This document shows, piece by piece, positions 1-6,609 of a stretch of 10,306 nucleotides of DNA (the stretch's first letter is position 1; each line of letters begins with the position of its first letter). Source of the DNA: an uncultured Clostridia bacterium (GTDB lineage: Bacteria; Bacillota; Clostridia; Christensenellales; UBA1242); the NCBI GenBank assembly GCA_937893125.1, contig CALBHW010000030.1:1-10306 (forward strand). Reading direction: 5' to 3'. Below the pieces are notes generated by a model. The model saw only the letters and a program-made list of their open reading frames with translations, searched no databases and was not told the origin of the DNA. Position numbers and translations under genes: made by a program.

Positions 1-2
1 GC

Positions 3-1169
3 GGCAAAACCCCAAGTGGAAGTGACGAAAAAGTTGCAATCAGTTTTGCCAATAACTCGGGCAGTAAAATCGACTCAACAAATTGTGCAGTTGTCTATAA
101 TAGTGACAAATCAAAATTTAAAATAACAGGAATAACCCCAACGATTTCAAATGGTTCAGTTACAAATCTTGCAGATTTAACAAACTCTAACGGCTCCGAA
201 TTTTATTATTTTGCAACAGACTCGGCTGTTGTCGGCACAACAAGTTATGTAGACCCAGGCACAACTTATTACATTTCAGGTCTCGGCACCGACGCCAATC
301 CAGCGTGCGAATCTTGGTATGACACCCCAACCAACGACACCACCCTTTATGCAACCTTTATGACTCCAACGCACACAAGTGTACCAACAGCAGTCGGAGA
401 GTTAAGCGGGGAAGTTATATTTTCCCATTCAATTACATATTTGCTATCACAAGAATACAAAAATTCGAATGGCGGTAATTCTTCTGTGCGACCAGATGAT
501 GTAAACATTATTACAAAAGCCGTTATTCCTAATTCTATCTCGGGAAGTGGTATATCATCCACAAGTTCTTCTTTTAGAAAAAGGAAAAACAACAGACTTT
601 TTATGTGGGGGGATATAGGGGAAGAGAATATTTTTTATTCTTCAATTTTTATTTATAGTACGATTAAATACATACAATTATCAAATAGTTTAAAGGAAAT
701 ACCCTATCAATGCTTTATAGGCTGTTCTTATCTAGAAAAGATAAACATACCAAATAGCGTGACAAGTATAGGGGATTTTGCTTTTGATGGTTGTAGTGGT
801 ATAACAAGTATAACTGTGTCGGCAAATAACCCTACTTACTATTCTTCTGGAAACTGTCTTATAAATAAATCAGACAATTCCTTAATTTTAGGTTGTAAAA
901 CTTCTGTAATTCCAGATAGTGTGACGAGTATAGGGAAGGGTGCTTTTGATGGTTGTAGTGGTTTAACAAGTATAACGATACCAGATAGTGTGACGAGTAT
1001 AGCTAAGTGGGCTTTTTATCAGTGCAGTGGTTTAACAAGTGTAACTTTTGCAGATACGAGCAAGACTTGGACTGCAAGCTCGCAAACTATTTCAGTAACT
1101 GACCCAGCGCAAAATGCAACATATTTGAAAAAGACCTATAAATCCGACATATGGACTAAAAATAGTTAA
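3..1169 (+). CDS. BspA-like leucine-rich-repeat surface protein, C-terminal part (5' truncated by window edge)
   Basis: The frame is open from base 3, so this is the C-terminal 388 residues of a longer protein. The ATG at 360 is an internal Met with no ribosome binding site. Residues 1-120 are Ser/Thr/Asn-rich and beta-like; a segment ending in DTTLYATF resembles the end of Listeria-Bacteroides (InlB B-type) repeats. From about residue 220 come BspA/TpLRR (LRR_5) repeats with the pattern IPDSVTSIGKGAFDGCSGLTSI, three clear copies and a weaker one before them, interrupted by an island of about 30 residues (NPTYYSSGNCLINK). The protein ends with a short non-repeat tail, KKTYKSDIWTKN. No LPXTG motif or C-terminal membrane helix is visible, so any anchor must lie upstream or the protein is secreted. 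Such repeats usually serve in adhesion or surface display; the ligand here is unknown. A terminator follows directly. Confidence 0.85.
   Translation, partial: GKTPSGSDEKVAISFANNSGSKIDSTNCAVVYNSDKSKFKITGITPTISNGSVTNLADLTNSNGSEFYYFATDSAVVGTTSYVDPGTTYYISGLGTDANPACESWYDTPTNDTTLYATFMTPTHTSVPTAVGELSGEVIFSHSITYLLSQEYKNSNGGNSSVRPDDVNIITKAVIPNSISGSGISSTSSSFRKRKNNRLFMWGDIGEENIFYSSIFIYSTIKYIQLSNSLKEIPYQCFIGCSYLEKINIPNSVTSIGDFAFDGCSGITSITVSANNPTYYSSGNCLINKSDNSLILGCKTSVIPDSVTSIGKGAFDGCSGLTSITIPDSVTSIAKWAFYQCSGLTSVTFADTSKTWTASSQTISVTDPAQNATYLKKTYKSDIWTKNS
750..1045 (+). repeat. Near-identical DNA repeats encoding the LRR units
   Basis: The 22-base core beginning ccagatagtgtgacgag occurs identically at 912-933 and 981-1002, 69 bp (23 codons) apart, and with three mismatches at 750-771. 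A second shared segment, tttgatggttgtagtgg followed by taacaagtataac, lies at about 781-813 and 943-975, with a diverged copy ending at 1045. Conservation at the nucleotide level, and not just in protein, indicates recent duplication or gene conversion of repeat units. Confidence 0.8.
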
Positions 1170-1195
1170 AGTGTTTTGGATAATTTAATATGATT

Positions 1196-1231
1196 AAAAA
1201 CCAATTCTTGGTTGAAGGGGGTTGGTTTTTT
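1196..1231 (+). terminator. Rho-independent terminator after the LRR gene, probably bidirectional
   Basis: AAAAACCAA (1196-1204) pairs perfectly with TTGGTTTTT (1222-1230), 26 bases after the stop codon. A small inner TTC/GAA helix is possible. The stem is flanked by A-runs and T-runs, so it could act on both strands. AACCAA (1199-1204) can instead pair with TTGGTT (1208-1213), giving a competing shorter hairpin. Confidence 0.75.
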
Positions 1232-1240
1232 GCATAATAA

Positions 1241-1298
1241 AACCCCTAGACTTTTGAAGTGTGTCTCCCCGTAAGGGGCTCTTCACTATCTAGGGGTT
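1241..1298. other. Long hairpin element with 10-bp perfect outer stem and inner CCCC-GTAA-GGGG hairpin
   Basis: AACCCCTAGA (1241-1250) pairs with TCTAGGGGTT (1289-1298). Inside are AGTG (1258-1261) with CACT (1284-1287) and CCCC-GTAA-GGGG (1267-1278), whose loop is a GNRA-type tetraloop. Read on the minus strand the outer stem is followed by TTTTATT, so it may terminate transcripts from the yqeY-like gene, about 155 bp beyond its stop. It could also be a small dispersed structured repeat. It is far more GC-rich than the surrounding DNA. Confidence 0.55.
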
Positions 1299-1451
1299 CA
1301 TTTTAGGTTTGCCGATGAAAAGTTTACTTTTCTTCCTTTGTGATAAATTTGTTTTAAGCCGAACAAATAAGCTTAAAGGAGAAAATTAAATCGGAAAACA
1401 ATCTTAGTTTAGCATATACAAAATGTAATTGTAAATATAAGGTTTTAAATT

Positions 1452-1874
1452 TTATAGTGACCTAAGGACGACGCCAACTTTTGCCATATCGACTTTGCCC
1501 GCATAGTTTTGTTTAAAATGTTTCATAACTGTTGGGACAGAATGGTCTGGAAGGGAAAGGATAATTTCCTTTATTTCGCTTTCGTCAAGCATTTTTGGAA
1601 GGTAAGCGGAAATAATTTCCTTTTGTTCTTCAATAAGTGACGCTTGGGTTGCGTTGCCCGCTTTTTCAAAACTTTCCTTTTCGTCGGTGAGTTCTTTTAT
1701 TGTTTTTTGCAAAATTTGCACCATATCGCTATCTTGCAATTCTTCACCCTTTTCTCTTTTTTTAACCGTTTCAAGCATCGCCTTTGTCATAACGACAGAG
1801 TAAACAGCGCGTGCATTTTGGTTTCTATCTTTCATAGCCTGAACATTGGCTTTTTTAATTTCGTCTAAAATCAT
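1452..1874 (-). CDS. yqeY: GatB/YqeY domain protein
   Basis: The 140-residue protein matches the YqeY family (usually about 145-150 residues), which resembles the C-terminal tRNA-binding tail of the GatB subunit of the Asp/Glu-tRNA amidotransferase. The stand-alone protein has no settled function. The N-terminal helical half has the family pattern MILDEIKKANVQAMKDRN and the central KELTDEKESFEKAGN helix. The C-terminal half has AYLPKMLDESEIKEII and a VMKHFKQNYAGKVDMAKV segment that aligns with the usual VMxxLMPKxKGRADG region, but divergently, with a lost MPK and an altered RADG. Start ATG at 1872-1874 (minus strand) follows AAAGGAAG at normal spacing. It is monocistronic here and divergent from the lipoprotein operon. 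Family assignment is firm; role is open. Confidence 0.88.
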   Translation of the reverse strand: MILDEIKKANVQAMKDRNQNARAVYSVVMTKAMLETVKKREKGEELQDSDMVQILQKTIKELTDEKESFEKAGNATQASLIEEQKEIISAYLPKMLDESEIKEIILSLPDHSVPTVMKHFKQNYAGKVDMAKVGVVLRSL

Positions 1875-1898
1875 TTTTTATCTTCCTTTTATAAAAAT

Positions 1899-1927
1899 AT
1901 TTTGATATTTTTGTGACTTTTTGTCAA
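1899..1927 (-). promoter_or_regulatory. Sigma-A-type promoter for the yqeY-like gene
   Basis: On the minus strand a perfect -35 TTGACA (plus-strand 1922-1927) is followed after 17 bp by CAAAAT (plus-strand 1899-1904), which matches the -10 consensus at 4 of 6 positions. The implied start of transcription is about 15-20 bases before the ATG, leaving just room for the ribosome binding site. Confidence 0.6.
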
Positions 1928-1995
1928 CTATTTTTACATTCAAATTCATACAAAAACTCAAATTGCTTAAGACGGCAAAAGTTGGACAAGTTTAT

Positions 1996-2024
1996 TTGAC
2001 TATTTTTGTTAAAAAAAGTACAAT
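1996..2024 (+). promoter_or_regulatory. Sigma-A-type promoter for the lipoprotein operon
   Basis: TTGACT (1996-2001), a 17-bp spacer and TACAAT (2019-2024) give five of six matches in each box, in an A/T-rich context. The predicted start near 2031 leaves a leader of about 210 bases before the first ATG at 2242. It is divergent from the yqeY-like promoter, about 70 bp away. Confidence 0.7.
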
Positions 2025-2033
2025 GAGTTTAAG

Positions 2034-2142
2034 AATAGCACTTAAAAATTTATACAAAATACTATTGTTGTTAGAAACGACGTTATAAAAAAAGTAACAT
2101 TTTTTAATGTAAAAAAATTAAAAATTGATAAAATGTGCTATT
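2034..2142 (+). other. Possible structured 5' leader (closing helix plus two internal hairpins)
   Basis: AATAGCAC (2034-2041), right at the predicted transcript start, is complementary to GTGCTATT (2135-2142). Between them lie a hairpin GTTGT-TAGAA-ACGAC (2067-2081, one G-U pair) and another ACATT-TTTT-AATGT (2097-2110). Together they could form a three-way junction. The closing helix is followed by a T-rich run (2142-2150). No known riboswitch consensus was recognised, and in DNA this AT-rich the weaker helices could be chance. Confidence 0.3.
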
Positions 2143-2161
2143 TATTTTTTAAAGTCATCAA

Positions 2162-2184
2162 AAATTTTTTTAAAAAAAATTTTA
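2162..2184. repeat. A/T-only perfect inverted repeat in the leader
   Basis: AAAATTTTTTT is followed, after one A, by AAAAAAATTTT, a perfect 11-bp inverted repeat made only of A and T. It lies about 60 bp before the lipoprotein start. It may be a curved or easily melted tract, or an intrinsic stop signal without a GC stem. Its function is unknown. Confidence 0.4.
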
Positions 2185-2241
2185 ATTAAAAATGATACAT
2201 CAATTAAGTAAAAATTTTGACCTTATTTAAAGGGGGAAAAT

Positions 2242-3600
2242 ATGAAAAAATTAAAAGTTTTTGTTTTCTTGGCTCTTGTGGCTCTCGTAACGCCACTCTT
2301 TTTTGGGTGCGGGGAAGCAACCTTTGAAAGTACGCCTTGGGTTGCAAGCGAAAGTAGTGTGGCGGAAACCATCGCAAAACTAGACGAAGCAAAAGAGTTT
2401 TTGCACGACGTGGGACTCCCTGTGAAATTTTCCACAGTGACAACTTACGACTTGTCAAAAAGGTTGGACGATAGCGGAAAAAATGTGATCGTTAGAGAAG
2501 AAACGACAACGACTTTATATTATAAGTCGCGCGAGCCAAATTTGGCGGAAGTGAAAACCAAAAGGTCTATTGGAAGCGAAACGCTTAGCGAAGTTACGAC
2601 CCTTTACGATAACGATGAAGGGAAGGTCTACACGACAAGCAAAAGTTTTTCTGGCGAAGATGAAACGACCACTTATCGCGTAGCAACATATAGTAAAGTT
2701 GATATGACTTTTAATAAAATCCTTTCACAAACAATTTACACGGCAAAAGAAAGCGCACTAACGAGCGTTAACCAAAAAACTTTTAATGACATAAATTACT
2801 ATCAACTTGTATCGTCGTCTGTTTCGCCTGAAAGCGGGCTAGCGGTTTTAAATGACGAATTTGCGGAAAGTGCGACCTTGTATGACGACCCAAAATTATA
2901 CCAAGTTTTCGATAAAAAGCACGACTATGTGCTAAATTATTCCGCTGAATTTGGCGTCGATGGCTCGGGCTATCTTGACTATTTTGCCTTTAATTATTCA
3001 GTAAGCCACAGTAACGACACAAGACCAGGGGAGAGAAGTGTTTATCTTAAAGTTTCATCAACTACAAGACTCGACGAATACGGTCAAGACCTTGAAGCAC
3101 CAAGCGAAGTTTCAGACAAAAACTTCTATCTTGCAAACACTTTTGTTGATACCGTAAGGATAAGCGGGACATATGTCTCTTATAGAGATTCGCTTTCGAG
3201 TTCGTACAATTTTGTGACAGCATATAAGGCGACCGACGGCATTTTTGTTAGAACAACTGTTTATGAAAATGGGATTGCAAAGGGTGATAGTAAAACCTAT
3301 TTTTATAAAAAGTCTGGAAGTGGATATGATATGTTTGAACTCAATATTCGGGAACAAAAATATTCGCTTACTACCTACGAACCACTCCTACTTTTATTTG
3401 ATTATTCAAGACCTTTTTACACAAAAAGAAACAATGACTATATGTTCGGAACAAGCGAGAAATATACAAAATTAAATATTCGCGACGGAGAGATTTATAG
3501 CGTTGGGATTAAAGATTCGACCGATTGGTATGTGACAAATTATGGTGTTGGAATGGGTGAATTTATAAATGTAAATATAGATGATTACACCTTTGTATAA
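2242..3600 (+). CDS. Putative lipoprotein of unknown function
   Basis: The 452-residue protein starts at ATG 2242, five bases after AAAGGGGG. Residues 1-22 form a signal peptide (MKKLK, then a hydrophobic core), ending in a lipobox-like LFFGC with Cys23 as the presumed lipidated residue. The Phe at -3 is unusual, since Leu is normal. The mature part is rich in Ser, Thr, Tyr, Asp and Glu and looks mainly beta-stranded, with many alternating strands such as TTTTLYYKSR and KVYTTSKSF. A C-terminal half from about residue 290 repeats the same style (VRISGTYVSYRDS, YENGIAKGDSKTYFYK). No family motif or catalytic signature is recognised. It heads the block with the nucleotidyltransferase, 30 bp downstream, and the export-family protein, so it may act at the outer face of the membrane, perhaps in envelope glycan metabolism. 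That role is inference from position only. Confidence 0.8.
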   Translation: MKKLKVFVFLALVALVTPLFFGCGEATFESTPWVASESSVAETIAKLDEAKEFLHDVGLPVKFSTVTTYDLSKRLDDSGKNVIVREETTTTLYYKSREPNLAEVKTKRSIGSETLSEVTTLYDNDEGKVYTTSKSFSGEDETTTYRVATYSKVDMTFNKILSQTIYTAKESALTSVNQKTFNDINYYQLVSSSVSPESGLAVLNDEFAESATLYDDPKLYQVFDKKHDYVLNYSAEFGVDGSGYLDYFAFNYSVSHSNDTRPGERSVYLKVSSTTRLDEYGQDLEAPSEVSDKNFYLANTFVDTVRISGTYVSYRDSLSSSYNFVTAYKATDGIFVRTTVYENGIAKGDSKTYFYKKSGSGYDMFELNIREQKYSLTTYEPLLLLFDYSRPFYTKRNNDYMFGTSEKYTKLNIRDGEIYSVGIKDSTDWYVTNYGVGMGEFINVNIDDYTFV

Positions 3601-3630
3601 AAAGAAAAATTAAAAGGAGAAAACAAAAAA

Positions 3631-4533
3631 ATGGCACACAAAACATTAGTTATTATGGCTGGCGGACTGGGCAGTCGGTTTGGGGGATTGAAGCAGGTCG
3701 AACCTGTTGATAAATACGGTGATTTTATTATCGACTACTCGGTTTTTGACGCTATAAAAATGGGATTTGATAAGGTCGTTTTTATCATAAAAAAAGAAAA
3801 TTATGACATTTTCAAATCAACCATTGGAGCGCGTGTAAAAAGGTTTGTTAAAGTTCAATATGCTTTTCAGGGAATGACCGACTACATTCCTAAAAATCTT
3901 CAAAACATTAAACGCGAAAAACCTTGGGGGACGGGTCACGCTGTTCTTTGTGCTAAGGACAAAATTGATGGCGACTTTGCGGTCATTAACGCGGACGACT
4001 TCTATGGAAGAGACGGGTTTAGAGTTGCGTCAAATTTTTTTGATGATATAAAAGACGAATCAATTTATGCTCTTGTTGGATATGAGGCGGGAAACACCAT
4101 TACGGACAACGGGTCGGTCAAGCGCGGAGTGTGCGACATAGATAATGGCTATCTAAAAAGAGTGCGTGAAAGTTCAATTGAAAAGCGTGGCAACGAACTT
4201 TTTGCGACTGAACTTGGAACTGATAAAACAACAAAGATTTCCTTTGATACCCTTGTATCGATGAACCTCGTTTGTTTTAGAAAAAATTACTTAGACATTC
4301 TTGAAAAATGTTTTAATGATTTCCTAAGCAGTACAAAAGTCGACCTAACAAAAGACGAGTTTTTGCTTCTAGCGCCACTTGAATATGCAGTTAAAAACGG
4401 ACATAAAATGCAGTGCCTTGAAACAAATGCCATTTGGTACGGATTTACATATAAAGAAGATAAAGAAAAGGTTGTGGGCGCGATCGGAAAGATGATTGAT
4501 AGCGGAATTTATCCTAGCCCACTTTGGAACTAA
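3631..4533 (+). CDS. Sugar-phosphate nucleotidyltransferase (NTP_transferase family)
   Basis: The 300-residue protein has the Rossmann-like NTP transferase fold that makes activated sugars or polyols from an NTP and a phosphorylated substrate. The N-terminal nucleotide-binding loop is MAGGLGSRFGGLKQ (residues 9-22), with a probable phosphate-binding Arg16 and Lys21. PWGTGHA (98-104) is the usual base- and sugar-binding segment, and NADDFYG (120-126) gives the metal-binding Asp. VSMNLVCF and the C-terminal WYGFTYKEDK (269-278) followed by SGIYPSPLW are characteristic of a stand-alone subfamily related to GalU and LicC. The substrate cannot be read from sequence. The start follows AAAAGGAG by about 12 bases, 30 bp after the lipoprotein stop and with no terminator between. 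The next gene begins 1 bp after the stop, so translational coupling is likely. A role in making an envelope sugar nucleotide is inferred. Confidence 0.88.
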   Translation: MAHKTLVIMAGGLGSRFGGLKQVEPVDKYGDFIIDYSVFDAIKMGFDKVVFIIKKENYDIFKSTIGARVKRFVKVQYAFQGMTDYIPKNLQNIKREKPWGTGHAVLCAKDKIDGDFAVINADDFYGRDGFRVASNFFDDIKDESIYALVGYEAGNTITDNGSVKRGVCDIDNGYLKRVRESSIEKRGNELFATELGTDKTTKISFDTLVSMNLVCFRKNYLDILEKCFNDFLSSTKVDLTKDEFLLLAPLEYAVKNGHKMQCLETNAIWYGFTYKEDKEKVVGAIGKMIDSGIYPSPLWN

Positions 4534-4534
4534 A

Positions 4535-5347
4535 ATGACTGCATTTATTGAAAGACTTTTTTCTAGCATTTTTGGCGACAATTCTGTTCTTGCAACAATT
4601 ATAATTTCAATGGTGCCGATAATTGAACTCAAAGGTTCAATTCCTTTTTCGATGTCAAAAGAGATTTTTAAAGAGAACGCTTTGTCTTTATGGCAAGCGT
4701 TTGGGTGTGGACTTTTAGGCTCATCACTTGTTGTTCCGCTTTTGGCACTTATTTATGCACCAATAATAAGGTGGTTAAAAGGAACCAAACTATTTAGAAA
4801 ACTAGGCGAAAAAATCGAAAATCGTGTTAATTCAAAGAAACAAAATATTGAAGATGACGCGCAAAAAGAAAGGTCGCAAAAAAAGAAAAAGTGGGGAAAA
4901 ATTATCGGCGTATTTCTTTTTGTCGCCATTCCGCTTCCACTTACTGGAGTTTGGACGGGGACTTGCATTGCGGTTGCGCTCGGACTTAATTTTGTTACTA
5001 CCTGTGTAACAGTTATCTTAGGGAATGTCGTTGCGGGGCTTATTATAACTCTTGTTTCAATGCTTTTTGGCGACGCTACACTTATATTTTTCTACATTTT
5101 GCTTGGGATAATCGCTGTTTTACTACTTGCAACCCTTATAAAAACGCTTATTAAAAAAGCAAAATCAAAAAAAGCGCAAAATATAGACTCACAAAGTGAT
5201 TTTCAATCACAAGAGACAGAAATTGAAAATGCTATTAAAGAAGAAGCTTTTAAGGATACAACATTTCAACAAGTAGATGGCGAAGTCGGCGACAATAATT
5301 TGTCTGATAAAGAAGAAAGAAGAGACAATGACGACCCTAATATTTAA
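4535..5347 (+). CDS. Small multidrug export family membrane protein (COG2426-like)
   Basis: The 270-residue protein has the family signature PIIELKGSIP (residues 28-37, P-x-x-E-x-x-G-x-I-P) in a first hydrophobic hairpin. Further membrane segments lie at about 53-80, 122-150, 152-178 and 181-205. PLPLTGVWTGT (133-143) in the second half mirrors the first motif, as expected of a membrane protein built from two similar re-entrant halves. A charged cytoplasmic loop (about 82-120, Lys-rich) and an acidic 60-residue tail (210-270) are additions. The family name is historical; transport substrates are poorly established. Start choice: ATG 4535 lies 1 bp after the upstream stop, with only a weak GGA six bases before it. 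An in-frame TTG at 4496 after GGAAAG would add 13 residues overlapping the previous gene and cannot be excluded. It is the third gene of the operon. Confidence 0.8.
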   Translation: MTAFIERLFSSIFGDNSVLATIIISMVPIIELKGSIPFSMSKEIFKENALSLWQAFGCGLLGSSLVVPLLALIYAPIIRWLKGTKLFRKLGEKIENRVNSKKQNIEDDAQKERSQKKKKWGKIIGVFLFVAIPLPLTGVWTGTCIAVALGLNFVTTCVTVILGNVVAGLIITLVSMLFGDATLIFFYILLGIIAVLLLATLIKTLIKKAKSKKAQNIDSQSDFQSQETEIENAIKEEAFKDTTFQQVDGEVGDNNLSDKEERRDNDDPNI

Positions 5348-5483
5348 AAAAATCAACGACTAGGGGTATGAAAAAATAACGCGTAACCAAAGTGCAAAAA
5401 TATTTTTCTTATAACAAATATTTTTCCTTTAATTGGGAAAGATAAAAATGTGTTCTTTCCAAAATTTTACATCTAATTTTTAG
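5348..5483 (+). other. Intergenic 3' region after the export-family gene, with a weak hairpin
   Basis: No gene is seen. GGAAAGA (5436-5442) can pair with TCTTTCC (5454-5460), or alternatively its GGAAA with TTTCC (5423-5427). The downstream sequence is AAAATTTTAC, a poor U-tract, so termination of the operon here is uncertain. AATATTTTTC occurs twice (5398-5407 and 5418-5427). Confidence 0.35.
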
Positions 5484-5512
5484 TTGCTTTATTTGAGTAG
5501 TTGTGATATTAT
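5484..5512 (+). promoter_or_regulatory. Promoter with extended -10 for the sugar transferase
   Basis: TTGCTT (5484-5489), a 17-bp spacer and TATTAT (5507-5512) preceded by TGA form an extended -10 promoter. Transcription would start near 5519, about 20 bases before the ATG at 5540, which is preceded by AAGGGAG (5528-5534). Confidence 0.65.
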
Positions 5513-5539
5513 TGTTAGGATAAATAAAAGGGAGCGAAA

Positions 5540-6307
5540 ATGTATAGATTTTTTAAGAGATTTTTTGATATATTTTTCTCGCTGTTAGCAATCATTTTGC
5601 TATCGCCCGTATTTATTATTATGTTCATTTTGGTTGGATGTATAAATGGCTTTCCCGTCATTTTTAAACAGCCAAGACCTGGAAAAAATGGCAAAATTTT
5701 TATGATGTATAAGTTTAGAAGTATGACAAATAAAAAGGACGAAAAGGGCAATCTTCTTCCTGATTCGCAAAGAATTACCAAATTCGGCACTTTTATTAGG
5801 AAAACTTCACTTGACGAAATTCCACAATTTTGGAATGTCTTAAAAGGCGATATGAGTTTTATCGGACCTCGCCCAAAACTTATAAAAGATGTTCTATTTT
5901 TCCCAGAATATACAAAAACTCTCGATGTTAGACCTGGAATAACTGGGCTAGCACAAGCAAATGAGAGGACAAACAATACTTGGGAAAGTGTTTTTGTCTA
6001 TAACGACATTTATGTTGAAAAGATGTCTCTTAAAATGGATGTTCAGATTATTTTTAAAACAATTGGAACTGTCTTAAAACACACTGGCGTTAATGACGGC
6101 ACAACTGATGTCCAAGATTATTATTACCCAGACTACTTGTTGCGTGTTGGAAGGATTACTCAAGACGAGTATGACGCAGGGATCCAAAAAGCGAAGAGAA
6201 TTGAAAAAGACTTTGTTTCTTCAAGGAAATTTAGAAAAGGTTTTGTTTTAAAACCAAGTTACAAAGAGCAAGAAGATTTTGACTTGCAAGAGAGAAATGT
6301 TGACTGA
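5540..6307 (+). CDS. Polyprenyl-phosphate sugar-1-phosphate transferase (bacterial sugar transferase, PglC/WbaP type)
   Basis: This monotopic membrane enzyme would move a sugar 1-phosphate from a nucleotide sugar onto undecaprenyl phosphate at the inner membrane face, the first step of a surface glycan. It matches the small single-domain form (Bac_transf). An N-terminal re-entrant hydrophobic helix contains the Ser-Pro kink (residues 22-23). YKFRSM (57-62) and the catalytic DE pair (92-93) in SLDEIPQFWNVLKGDMSFIG are intact, as are GPRP (109-112) and RPGITGLAQ (131-139). The core normally ends near residue 195. Here about 60 more residues follow, starting near a Tyr-rich DVQDYYYPDYL stretch and containing a short helical part, LLRVGRITQDEYDAGIQKAK. 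The sugar specificity cannot be read. The gene is monocistronic between its own promoter and terminator, with no glycosyltransferase genes beside it, although a nucleotidyltransferase lies 1 kb upstream. The start is set by AAGGGAG. Confidence 0.92.
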   Translation: MYRFFKRFFDIFFSLLAIILLSPVFIIMFILVGCINGFPVIFKQPRPGKNGKIFMMYKFRSMTNKKDEKGNLLPDSQRITKFGTFIRKTSLDEIPQFWNVLKGDMSFIGPRPKLIKDVLFFPEYTKTLDVRPGITGLAQANERTNNTWESVFVYNDIYVEKMSLKMDVQIIFKTIGTVLKHTGVNDGTTDVQDYYYPDYLLRVGRITQDEYDAGIQKAKRIEKDFVSSRKFRKGFVLKPSYKEQEDFDLQERNVD

Positions 6308-6331
6308 TTAAAGACTTTTATAGCATATCTT

Positions 6332-6369
6332 ACCCATTTTTGCATTTTGTAGAAATGGGTTGTTTTTTT
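6332..6369 (+). terminator. Rho-independent terminator after the sugar transferase
   Basis: ACCCATTT (6332-6339) pairs with AAATGGGT (6353-6360), followed by TGTTTTTTT (U-run 6363-6369). It lies 24 bases after the stop codon. Confidence 0.85.
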
Positions 6370-6444
6370 GAAAATTTTTTTTTGTTTTGCAGACTACTTT
6401 TACTTTTGTTTATTCAAATAAATCTCTAAACATTTAGAATTATG

Positions 6445-6482
6445 ATTGTTAAAAATGCTTTTTGCCTATTTTTCTTAACAAT
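6445..6482. promoter_or_regulatory. Inverted repeat just upstream of a promoter (possible operator)
   Basis: ATTGTTAA (6445-6452) and TTAACAAT (6475-6482) form a perfect 8-bp inverted repeat with centres 30 bp apart, about three helical turns. The right half ends 13 bp before the -35 box at 6496. This is the geometry of an activator or repressor site, but no regulator is encoded nearby and chance is possible in AT-rich DNA. Confidence 0.25.
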
Positions 6483-6495
6483 ATGTAAAAATTCA

Positions 6496-6524
6496 TTGAT
6501 TTTTGTTGCATAATTTAGTATTAT
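6496..6524 (+). promoter_or_regulatory. Sigma-A-type promoter upstream of the MBL-GNAT/typA operon
   Basis: TTGATT (6496-6501), a 17-bp spacer and TATTAT (6519-6524). Predicted start is near 6531, giving a leader of about 180 bases before the first gene at 6710. It is the best promoter match in the 402-bp gap after the sugar transferase. Confidence 0.6.
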
Positions 6525-6566
6525 TTAAAGGTATAACTTTTGTACGCCTATTTTTTTGTGCCAAAA

Positions 6567-6609
6567 ATTTCGTATTTTACGAGATTATATGGCTATTGAG
6601 CCATTTTTT
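6567..6609 (+). terminator. Leader hairpin pair ending in a terminator-like stem and U-run (possible attenuator)
   Basis: A first stem ATTTCGTA/TACGAGAT (6567-6574 with 6578-6585, one G-U pair) is followed by a perfect 6-bp stem ATGGCT-ATTG-AGCCAT (6589-6604) and six T residues (6604-6609). It lies between the promoter at 6496 and the gene at 6710. RNA stopped here would be about 80 bases long. No known riboswitch class was recognised. Confidence 0.5.

Noticed and set aside
360..1169. LRR protein starting at the ATG at 360
   Set aside because: The frame is open back to base 3 with protein-like composition and there is no ribosome binding site before 360, so the Met is internal.
1315..1389. 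Plus-strand 24-codon frame (MKSLLFFLCDKF...)
   Set aside because: No proper ribosome binding site or promoter, and no recognisable family. It lies in the region between convergent genes.
5360..5367. CTAGGGGT matching part of the hairpin at 1241-1298
   Set aside because: Only eight bases are shared, with no partner arm nearby, so it is probably coincidence.
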